Below are positions 12,221 through 24,300 of a DNA stretch of 64,000 bases, piece by piece. Made by a program: the position numbers and the translations under genes. Every line of letters begins with the position of its first letter. Position 1 is the first letter of the stretch. Below the pieces are notes generated by a model that saw only the letters and a program-made list of their open reading frames with translations, was not told the DNA's origin and did not search any database. The DNA comes from Xanthostigma xanthostigma (lineage: Eukaryota > Arthropoda > Insecta > Raphidioptera > Raphidiidae). The stretch is taken from the NCBI GenBank assembly GCA_963575645.1, contig OY754476.1, forward strand, positions 4,092,001 to 4,156,000. The letters are read 5' to 3'.

Positions 12221-15200
12221 TAAAATATAAAAGGAGGTTGTGTGACTATGTTATTTCTGAAATTACTGAATCGATTTGAAAACTACTTCTTACGGAGTAA
12301 CATAATGTATTATGGATTATTGACGTCCTACTGAGCTATATATTAATACATTCCAATCTCGGAATCAATCGCATTCCTGTAATATCAATAATTAGTCACA
12401 TCGGGATTCATAAATATATATGCAGTAATCGGTCAGTCGTATTTGAATTTGTTTACATCACGTTAAAATTTTGTTGTCTTCCTGTAAACGCGAACTTCGA
12501 CTAGGATTCAGTCTTATTTGCACCCGGATGAAGTCGAACCAGGTTCTAGTATTGGATAATTTTAATACTGGAACAGTTGTCATTGCTTGAATTCAAAGCA
12601 TTTGCTGAATGAATTGTATCGTCGATGATATTGCAAAACAACTTAACTCCACTCGCGTATTAAGGTTATTGTAACACCGCGCAACTATTAATAAAATAAT
12701 ATTCGAGTTAACGTAGTATTTTAAAACGCAATTCATTTTGCGCTAATAATAGGTCACAGAACACGCCCGTTTGCTACTTCGAGAAGTTACATAGTACCAC
12801 CGATAGTATATTAATGTAGCATATTTTCTTCGTTGTCCTGCAATGGTGAAGAGGAAAAATAAAACAAGTTATGATGAGTCATTAAAAATCTTTTTTTTTA
12901 ATATATTAAACCGGAATCCCAATGACAAACTGTAATAAAAAAAAACTTCAACAATATGTCCCGAATTTTATTAAAAGCTCTGGGGAATTAACAGGCTACC
13001 AGATATAACTTTTATGTCAAAATGTGCCCAAGCACAAGCAAAACATGTAAAATGCATTTATATGTTTATATTTATTATCATTTTATGCAGATGTTCATAC
13101 ATAATATTGACTAGATATTAATTTTTAGCAGCAAATCAATTTTATTTTTTTTTAAGTGCAATTGCACCATTTTATCCAAATCTTTGATTTATCATGTTAA
13201 GTTTTTAACATGGTTTGGTGCATTTGATTATTATACATATATATTTTTTTTGGTTCCTGAAGGCAGCCTTTCTTATATAAAAGTAATTTACATTTTCTTC
13301 CGAATAATAAAAATTATCTAAAACCAAAATTTACACGCAGAATTTCTGAAAATCTTTACGTATATATTTTTTAAGAAATTCGCAATTTTGTAAGACAATT
13401 AAAATTTCAATATTATACATCATTACAAAAGCCAATATATCTATGTGTAACTAATACTTTTTAATCTCAAAAAATTTGATAAATGGTAACTACTTCTTTT
13501 TTATTTTCAGAAATTCTGTCAGACTGACAATAATAGTAGTCACCAAGATTTTTTACAAATATAATGTCAGCTATTATCACTTATTTAAAGTAACATATAA
13601 CAGTCATTAAAATAAAGAAGATATTTTACTTTTAAAATATTCTTAACTTCAAAAGTGTTTCATAGACACTATTTTTACAAAATAACGCATTAAATCAAAT
13701 ATTAAGCCTTACAAGTTATATAAATAATATTAAATATTAATTTTTCTCTTACGGTTACTACACTTTATTTTGTGTCTATTGTTTTGATTTTTCTTTAAAC
13801 AATTTTCAGTAATTTGTGCATACGAAGCGTTGTGCACAACTTAGATTCAAATCCAGCTCATTTTCACTGTATTGTCAATTAAATAATTAAAGTTCACATC
13901 ACATTATTGTTAGAAGTGTACATATCACAAGCGAAACTGGTATTTTTATTACACAATCAATATATTTTGCCACTGAAAAGTAAAGTCATTTGTTAAATTT
14001 GCATTTTAATTTTTTAAAAAGAATTCAACAAACAGATATTGAACCTGTTCACTGACGATTTAATAATGTATCATTTTTAATAGCACTTTTGTCTTTTAAA
14101 AACAATTTCAGAATGCTCTATTATATCTTCTTTACTTTTCAGTCATTTTTAAAATGCAGTTGTGAATTTAAAAATTTACAATCCAAATAAAAAATAAAAA
14201 AGTACATCGTTACAATTTTAATTGAAAATCAACTTTATTGTTGGCTAAGTAGAAGCATACAATTCAAGTAAGCGTATGAATATTTGTGTCAAAAAAAATG
14301 TTCTTTTCTCTTTCGAATAACTAAATATTTAGGTATTTACTATATCAACGAAGTTTTATTTTTGTTCATATACAAAGCAATTGAACACTTTTATTGATAT
14401 ATCGATTATTGATGATTACACAATGAAAATATAAAATGATTTGTGTATCTTGCCATTCATCGCCAATCTCCAATCGTATCTGTTGGGTTGATTTTACTTT
14501 GCATAAAGAGGGATAGAGAAAAAGAGGTAAGATGCTGTTCTGTATGTATTGTCTTTTACTAAGTACACGTACATCAAAGTTAGGTAGTACTCGATCATTT
14601 CATTATTCAGCAGTCTAAATGTTTTAATTCATATCTACAATATTTTGAATACTAGATATGTAACTGACATTTATATTTATTATTTTTTAATAATTCAAAG
14701 AAACATTACGACAGCAATAACACACAGGTGGTCCTATTTTTTTATTATTATAATTTTTTTAAGAAACAGTAAATTTTATATATTAATTAGTTCAGATTTA
14801 TTGTAAACGAAAAAAGGCAAATCCATTTTTAAAACCAGTACGTTTTTAATGCATTTCAACAATTCACTATTAATTTCTAATTGTTTTATTTCTTTCTTGT
14901 AGAAATAAAGTATTTGAAATGCATATGGAAAAATATTTTATTTGAGAATATCTCCCAAATAACATCAATATATTGTCATGAACTTAAAATATAAAGTTTT
15001 GAAATAATTACACGAATTTTCGGGAGTAAATGCTACTCATGTAAGGCGGTTAAAAATTAAATATCGATGATTATGTGATGAGAAGGCATGAAAATTATTT
15101 ATCTAACACAACTATTATATGATAATGTGGTTCTTTTAAAAGTGACAGGATAAATTTTAAGTGAGTTTTTAATTGTTACAGAAATAAAGGAAAGGGGCAG

Positions 15201-15319
15201 TTAGATAAAACACGTACACATATTCCACTTTCGACAACATTGCTAGGCACTTTCAGGTCCAAATATTCTTCCTTTAGTTTTATGGCGCGATACGCAATTG
15301 GTTCGCTTTAAATCTACAT

Positions 15320-18300
15320 CTATATGTAAACGGGATTTTCTTGTCCGGTCAAAAGCCTAAACATTGATGTCGGCATCGTCTTCATTAATATCTAAAAATT
15401 GTAATTAGTCGCCATAGTATATTTCATCTATTCATCTATTTAATTCATACTAGTGATGTGCCGGATCGTTAAAAATGTATATCCGCGGATATGGGTCTGA
15501 ATACGGATATTTGGTTTCAAGATTCGCGGATACGGATCTTAACTTTCTTAGATTGCACATCGACCTTTGGAAAGAGACTATCTGTTATGAGAAAAAGTTA
15601 TTGACCTCTTTAAGAGTTAACTCTCATAACAGATTGTCTCTTTCCAAAGGTCGATGTGCAATATCTCATTATAAAGATAGTTTTTTAGTACCTTTGAGCT
15701 ATGTACTATTGGTATGGTACTCACTACGATAAATGTTTGCAATATAATGGTGCCAAATACGATTTAAAAAAAATAAACAATAATCTCAATGGAATTAAAC
15801 AGTTTTTCATTATTACCTAATCACCTATATATATATATATATAAAATTTCATCTATGAATTGAAAATTAATAAGGTAAAAGATCCGCCAAAAACTAACGG
15901 ATACGGATCTTCTCCCTCGGATATCCGCGGATACGGATATCCGGCACATCACTAATTAATACCATCGATAATTACCTCTCCGACTGAGGTAGCCAATAAA
16001 TTGACTATTTTTTCATGAGGTACAGCTACAACACTTTGGTTATTTATTTCGATAATACGATGCCCAACTCTTACGCCACCCCGTTCGGCTATGCCGCCTC
16101 GTAACAAACTGCAAATCTGCGGTGTAAATAAGTCACGGTTAATAAAGTCAGAAATAAGTAAATGGCAAATTGTTTCGAAAATAAAGCATACCACTCCATT
16201 CTGAACGCTGAATCCCAACTGATATTTGGTATCGGGTCGTTTAATTTTTACTTCAACGACCGGTGCGCAAGGTACAACGGTCAATTTAACCACAGTCTGA
16301 TTTTTAGAATTCTTAATATAATTCTGACATGTTGATAGCGGCAAACCAACTAGACTGACGCCATTTATGGCAATTATTTGATCACCAATATTCAGTTGGC
16401 CACATCTAGCTGCCGCTCCAGCTGGAGCAAGATTTGCAATTACCACTGTTGGCAACATAGACCCCCAGCCGGACTCCACAATAACCACTCCAAGTATTTC
16501 TCCTTTTGCTTTTGGAACTACGACTTCCTTTTGCATTTCTTTCTTAGCGAACATCTGCAACTCGTCTCCAAATATTTCTTGAGAATTTAATACTTCTTGG
16601 TAATCCATTTCTTTTACAAAGCTGTGGTCTTCAATTCCGTTTGCCTTCAAAAATTCCATATACGCAACTTGAAACGCTTGTCCTATTGACTGAGCAATAA
16701 ATTGCGCCTAGAAAAAAGCAGCCGCAATGAAATGGCGGAAAAAAGACATCTAAAACGTACGACGACGACGACGGCGGCGGCGGCTACCTACCTCTTCACT
16801 TTCGAACACGTGACATATCATCTTAGGAGTACGGTTAATTTTGGGAGGATCTTCCATTTCGTGAGGCACTAATCTTCTTCTAGCCATTAAAACTACCAAG
16901 TCGCCAATATCGGCAATATAAGAAATAGTCCTCAAGGCATGATCCATCATTATTTCTTTTAAATCAGTATTCAATACCATTATTTTTTCCGTTGAAATGA
17001 ATAAATCAACTTCAGTACTTGGCTGCGATTCACCATCAGGCGCCTACAAACATTTTGATATTCTCAAGCTTAAATTGAACGCACGAATAGAAGACGAACC
17101 CAGACAATATTATGCGGGAGAACTTTCAAAAATGGCGATTTTGTATTATTGACGGAAAAAACGTAGACTTACCAGTGCCTACAGATCCATGAAAGCAATA
17201 AAAATTTAAAAAAAACAAATGAAATACAAGTCACTGATATAAAATATATTGAAAAGAAAATAAAAACAATCTATGTTCTTAATATTGTCATAAAATTTAA
17301 TGAGAAATTATTCGTCAATGATATTTTAAAACGGACCTTAATTTTAGTGACAGCCTCTTCGACCATATTTTTCTTAAGTCTTTTTCGGCGTTTTCGTCCT
17401 CCCTCCTCTTCGACTTCTACCGACCCGAGGAACTGTAATCTGAACACAGTTCCAGTCGCCCCAACCCCTAAAGGTAAGGGTAGGGGTAAAGTGACAGGAT
17501 AATTTCTTTGACAGTTATTTCCAGTACTAGCACCGGCGGCTCCATTATTTGTAGTGGCCGAGTCTGCCGCCAACGATGGATCGTTGTCATTGCAGACCGG
17601 TACTACAATTTCGGCATTCTCGTCGTCTTCGTCATCGTCTTCAATGCCCGTTTCGTCATCGTAACTCCCTAAGGATGTTAGGCTGCTGTGGCCATAATGA
17701 CTGCGATAGCTTTGGGATATTTGGTTGGATGCCTCCTGCAATATGTAGGGCTTATGGTGACGTCTAATGCTTTGACAGTTAATGTCGAATCGGTGTTGAA
17801 TGTAAATTTTTATGTACTGATACTATGTATGTTTTAATACACATAATACAACAATATGTTAAAGTTATTAAAACTGTTTATTGTCTACCAATCCGATTAA
17901 AAATAAATTTAAAAAAATGTGTTCATGATTCTCTCGAGTGAAATTAACATATTTACAAACAGAATATCAACTTTTTCAATTACGTCATTTCATATAGAAT
18001 AGAGCACAAAATAAAAAATTTATTTATGCTAAATTAGGAACATAGAAAACTAAGTACTACAAAAAGGAAAAGATAATGTACAAAGAAATCATACATCCTA
18101 CTTTTTATAATATTATAACAATATGCAAGTGTGTAAGATTTTAAGTATGTATAAAATTGAATTGTTCGATGCCTATAACAATAATAATATATTTGAAGAT
18201 TTGTAAAGGGTACATCGACATAGTTGTAAAATGTATATTTATATATAAAACAAAATATGTAGTATGTATACAGTACAACACCTAAAGCATACATTTTAAT

Positions 18301-21300
18301 ACCTGATTCATACATGTGCTTCCATTATATTTTATAGTAAATTGTGATAAAAAGTGGTAGCGCCATAAAGATTTGAAAAAAAAATAAATTTTACTAGCAA
18401 CAGATATAATGTGAAACAATTTTAAAATTTAACGATAAAACTGTGTGACGTGTTTAAAATCTGGAAAGTGGAAGAAATACTTTAGAATAATAATAGTGTT
18501 TTATTTTTGTTTTTGAACAATAAAAAATTTTGTTTCACTATTCAAAGCAAGTGTATCAGAGAGGAGAGAAAAAGAGAGAAAGAACGAGGTGTAAATTATC
18601 GAATATATTTTGTCGATTTTAACGAAAACCAGTTTTCACAGAAGTCTCCGATCTGTTTGCTTGGAACAGTGACACGACTATAATAAAACGATAACAGAAA
18701 CAATTGAGTACGAATAGTACAGAATACAATACAAAGTGTGATAAGAGTACATAGCAGGCAAGAGGCAACCAACCAATCAATGAGAAGCGTGCGTTGCCAC
18801 CGGGGCTGGGGCACGGGGGCGCAGCGGGGACCAGAATACAGGCGACATTGGGGCTCTGCGACAGTGAGGCTTTGGGGGCTAATGGAAGCGGGTCTGCTAT
18901 GGTCAGGGAGGGGGAACGAAAAACACCAAACTGTCACATCACATCTAAGGTCCAATGGGGCCTACACGACATAATCATGACGTATAAATAGTACAGTCCC
19001 CAACGAAATTCAAAACTGCGATTTTTTTACGCTGAAAAATGAGGTCTTATACTCGTAAATGAGACCTTACTGTCATAGTTAAAAGGACCCATCTGAACTA
19101 GAAAATAAATTTATTTTGTAAAATGATTTTTACATTATATTGTTATTTAATATACCTGTAAGCTTGACAGATACAAAAAAAATAGTTATAAATTATCATA
19201 CTACAAACAAAAAGTCACTACAACCAATGAAATTATCTAAAAGCTTTGATTTTGAATATCGTTGGTCAAAATACATTAGCTTAACTTTAAAACATAATTT
19301 AATTAATAAATTAAAAAATATATATATATAAAAATAGAACCTATACAGCCCACATGCAAACTAGCATATTAAAGTGTCAAGAGATATACAGACTGTTTCA
19401 GAAATAAGTGCACAAAGCTGATCTCTGAAGTTCAATTCAAAATTCAACAAACGCAAGCTTCGCTTAATTACGCAAAAAAAATCTAAACTTTGAATTAATT
19501 TTATATTTCAGCTTTATTAAAAAAAAAATAATTCTAGTTTTTTATAATATATATGACATAGGATTTAAAAATTATGAACTGATATAGTGCCCGCGGTGAG
19601 AGCTGAAGCCAGACACGTCATCAATAATATGCTAGTGAACGCCTACTTGCCCGCAGACAGTGGCGTGTGGAATAAATTCGACATATCCATTTATAGCGGT
19701 AGAATAAAAATAAACATTCAACGCATATGGATCTCCGAAACAGCCAATAGCAAGCTAGAAGGCGGGCGCAATGCGTTCCCGTCACTATGACGCGGTGGCT
19801 TCATCTTTCGCCGCAGCTAGTCTAACAAATTATTGTCATATTTTTTTCCTATAAATATGTTATAATACGGATAACTTGACTGATCATTTTGGCTAGAAGT
19901 GTTTGGACGGATTTTCTGTTACCGTGGATTAGTTAACTCGTTTCTAGAGCAACCTGTATTTTCAAGAAAATTCCAATAAATATCTGAAGCAAAAACAAAA
20001 AACGATCTAACTGTAAAAACCAATACAAAATGGAGAAAATATACAAAAAAAAAAAAAAACAAGAGAAAACGAAGAAAAACTATAAATCGTAACATCAAAA
20101 ATCATATTACTAAGCTACAGAAAGCATAAATTTAAAAATGTTCCATTACATGCACACGCAATATATTTGTATTCTACCTTTATTCGAGAAACTGCTTCTT
20201 CAGCTTGCATCATTCGAGTACTTTTGGTGGGTTGTCCTTCACAAGCCAGCTGTGTTGAACCCAGGTATCGGGCGCGAAATAATACCCCTTCAATCAGTAC
20301 TGATGGGTCACGTAAACCTGAGTTATTTAAACAAATATATAGGTATGTACATCATTTTGGTTAATTATCATGATGGAATTGAATAACAAATAGAATTTAT
20401 ACTAATTGCAAAACCAATTTTTAAAAAATGCAAATTCGTAGTAAAATCTAAAAGACTTACCATTTAAATTTATATCCAAATTTAGATGCAAAAATAAATA
20501 ACAATTAATTAAAAAATGCAAAACAAAAATAATTAGTTTATAAAAAATTACCTTCTTTATTGCGTCCTTTCTTCTTGTTTTCCTTATCCTAAAAATATTA
20601 ATACAATCTTTAATTTTTCTTAAAATGTTATAAATAATTTATTTTTTAAACATGACTGTAAATTGCTGTATCTGCTTTCTATAGAAGTGTAGTACAAAAC
20701 ATGCAAAAAAATATTTATCTACGGAAAAAACATGAACATGCACCACAATTAGCTTATAAAGATATATATTAATAATAAGGCTGAAAAAAGTATGTACTTA
20801 GGAAGCGCAAAAATTAAAACATTACCAAAAGCTAAGTTAAATATTCTATAATTGTCCAATGTCTTAAGCGTCGACAAGAGAAAACATAGGTCTTTGTATT
20901 GTCTTTAACCATTAATAAACGTGATGGTGTCTGTGAGACCGCGTCATGTTTACTGGGTTGATGTTTCATCCCCTTCACCGCATTTGACAAGCTCGCGAGT
21001 TTCAAGTTTAGTAATTAGTTTCGTAATGATTGCTGAGAAGTTATTTGTGTATTAAAAACGTGACCATATTAAACGTAAAATTTGAGTATTAATCGATAAA
21101 AATTAAATGTCACTTGTGGTTAATAATCAATACATTAATAATAACAACTTTAATTTTTATGCAACAATACGAATTTCCTGTAGTAACTGAATTTTTATTA
21201 CTAGCACACATTGTTGTTATAATGTCCATGTTGCTTATACAGTATGTAAACGCGTAAGGTGCACATAGGGAAATTAGCATTGGGAAAAAAAACTTGGATC

Positions 21301-24300
21301 AGAGTTAGCCATGACTGTATTAATTGTTATTTCTATTGAATTATCGTGGTAATCTTGAGGATTTCTATTTTATTTTGATTTATTTTTATTTTACTTGGCT
21401 TTTTTAACAATAAAAAGCTCTTATAAATCATTATTTTAATTTTTTTAATTGTTTTTTTTTCGGCAAATTTTTGATAATAAATTAAACTAAAAAGTGGAAA
21501 ATAAATATAGTTTAAAAAAACTAAAAAACACGCTTTATATCGAACTAAAAAGTAAAAAAATATTTTTTTTAAATAAACTTAAAACAATAATGAATAAAAA
21601 ATACAAGTATTATTGTGAAAAAAGCGTGGGGCGCTTTGTTCCACATTTTCGTATATCGAGCGCCCCACGCTTTTTTCACAATAATACTTGTATTTTTTAT
21701 TCATTATTGTTTTAAGTTTATTTAAAAAAAATATTTTTTACTTTTTAGTTTGATATAAAGCGTGTTTTTTAGTTTTTTTTAAACTATATTTATCTCATAT
21801 GAAAAGTAATAAAATCAAAATATCGTATTTGTCTCATGAATGACCACCTGACAGTCTGCTTGCGTCTAGCTTTAACTGAGAATATTCCTAACTACGAACA
21901 TTTTGCGGAAGACCACCAATGTCACGCTTCAAAATCAGCATCACGATAATTTTTCATTTTTAATGTTGTTACCACTAATATTTGAATTTCTTTTTGTAAT
22001 ATTGAATAATTAAAAATTGAATACAGATTTGACACTTTGCACCCAATGTAGTTTTACTTATGCACATTTTTTTCTTGATAAATATTTGGTGGGTTAAACG
22101 GTTAAAATGTCGATATCTTAGTCATAAATTTTTGCAAGATCGATCTCCTTAAAAAAAATGCACTCCGGGAGTGCCGGCAGAAGTGAAAACTTGAATATTA
22201 ACGTCTATGCTAAACGACCAAAGCGCAGAAAAGTTTGAACTAATAACTTCCAAGAAATGCCGTCTGATGTCGCCAAAACACAACTTATAGTGTAGTTAAA
22301 AACCATTCGATTGCATAGACAAGTCCCAAAAAAAATATATACCTTGCACATTAATACAATGGATTTCATTTAGGGCATGTTACAAAAGTTTTCGTCTTAC
22401 GAATTTTCGATCAGGTCACGTGTCCCTGACGCGAGTTTAACATTTTTTACCCATTACAAAATAGTGTACAACGCCGCTAAAGAAGTTTTCACTTCAAAAG
22501 TATGGGCACCGCTGCAGTAGACAATCCCTTCGTACTAAAGTAAATTCGTGTTGTAAAAAAATTAAAGGTGTTATTCAATATCAATAACGTACATTTCCAG
22601 ACTAGTTCAAAGACCTGTGTGTCCTTTAGTGAATTATCTGAGCACTCAGATATCAGCATATAACAGGCGGTAGATACTGAAATCGATCAGAAAGCTTGGA
22701 AAAGCTGGCAAAAAGAGACAACACTACACCTTTTTCGATTTAACGGAAGTAGTCGATCCTTTTTGACTTTGAGGTGATAGATTTTTGTCTGGACTGCCAT
22801 TAGCGGCGGACAGAGCAATCGGGGCTTGTGTAACTGAGGGTGGTGGTGTGTTAGGAGCAGGTGGGGCTAACGCAGGCGAAGCTCCTCCGCCTGCACCGCC
22901 GCCACTTTCTATACCGGACTGCGTGGGAGACAATGCTAGCATTTGTTTGGGGGTAGACGACTTATTGGAACTATTCGATGGCATTATTGTCCGCGTTTTC
23001 GGTTTTCTCCATTCCTAAATTGCAACAACCAAACAGCAAAGTGACATTATAAATAGTTCAAGCGAGTGACTACTGTGTAATTAGTGTTTATGTGATAAAA
23101 TGAACCATTAACTGCTACAGTTTGACGGGACTATTGACTATCTAATGATTTAAGGAGGTTGAGCCGTTTTACGAAGATAATGAAAAAAATCTTAAATAAA
23201 GTTTTTTTAATAGATTTTTTTATGACAAAATTTTCTGTAAAAAATCCAAAATCATTAGGAGATTTATAAAGTTAAAAATTAAAAAAAACTTTTACATGTA
23301 GTCTTATGGAAAATATGTCAACCTAGCATGCAAACTGTTCATTTTAATTTTTCACAAATAACCAAATAATGTCAGCAGTTCCGAAAACTAACTATGTAAA
23401 GCATCGATGTCTTACGCATATTTTAATATTTTTTCCAATTTAATTAGGAGACTTTTAATCAATAAAAAAATTATTAAACATTAGCACTTTTCGATTATGG
23501 ACTTTTATTCTTGACAATTTTAACAACTTTAACTGAATTTTCAACTTTTTAATGATTTAATTTTAATTTTTATTACTTCTAATTTCTTTTTTAATTATTT
23601 ACTGCAAAAAATATGTAAAATACAGATATTTACATAAATTTACTTTTTTTAACCTAACTTTGTACAAAAAATTCAAAAGTTAGAAATAATGAATTAATAC
23701 TAAAAAAATATATATTTATTTATGCCTTTATGACAATAATTTATTGGTATCATCGACTTACAATCTTTTGTAAAAATTTATATTATCGAAAATTCGATTT
23801 ACTTTTGATTGGGACTGTAACGGATCAACCTCCTTAAATCTACTTTATTAAACAATATCACGATCTTGTTCGTTTACTTTCAGTGACAGCAACAGTTAAA
23901 GGTTAAGCACGCTGCACACGAGGCTAGAAACATACTAAATTCCTTGCTAGATTTGCCTACTAGTTTTCTAGCGGTGGTTTTCTTGATTGCTGTTAAGTGC
24001 TCGCTTCACACGAGACTATTTTTCAAGCTTGTTTTGTGGATAGATCTGGTGCGCGCGCAGTGACAGAGCAAAACGTGTCTGTTGTCTGACTCTGAGCAGC
24101 ATGACGCTATGTTGGTTTGTGGACGTTTGTTCAAATGCCCACGTGACAAGATACTGCTTCCTGATTGGTTCTTGCTCATACCTAGCAGGGAAATTAGCCC
24201 CTGTTCTAATTTTAAAACCTATCTTGTGAGCTAGCAGGCCAGCTCGCAGTGACGTCATTTCTAGCTTCGTACCCATCCTACCGGCTAGCAGAACTCCTAG

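Larger units (their letters stand above)
10541..15319. other. Intergenic: Ubc13 3' UTR, Helitron, X11 3' UTR
   Basis: The first ~150 bases are the Ubc13 3' UTR. The Helitron-like element and its tRNA-like insert occupy 11624-12220. The rest (about 12.3-15.3 kb) is very AT-rich without exons. Part is probably the long 3' UTR of X11, which ends at 15320 on the minus strand, but I cannot place its polyadenylation site. Confidence 0.45.

Noticed and set aside
15952-16659. 235-codon open frame as the X11 C-terminus, ending in the hAT element
   Set aside because: The apparent stop lies in the MITE end. A donor (GAG|GTAATT, 15975) and a downstream exon (15391-15320) restoring [21 protein letters not shown] show the true end.
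18738-18974. GC-rich island with proline-rich open frames on both strands inside an X11 intron, possible extra exon
   Set aside because: On the minus strand, using the best acceptor, phase 0 entry hits a stop quickly, and the open phases do not leave in phase 0 for the next exon. It does not fit the X11 chain. Left as unexplained composition.
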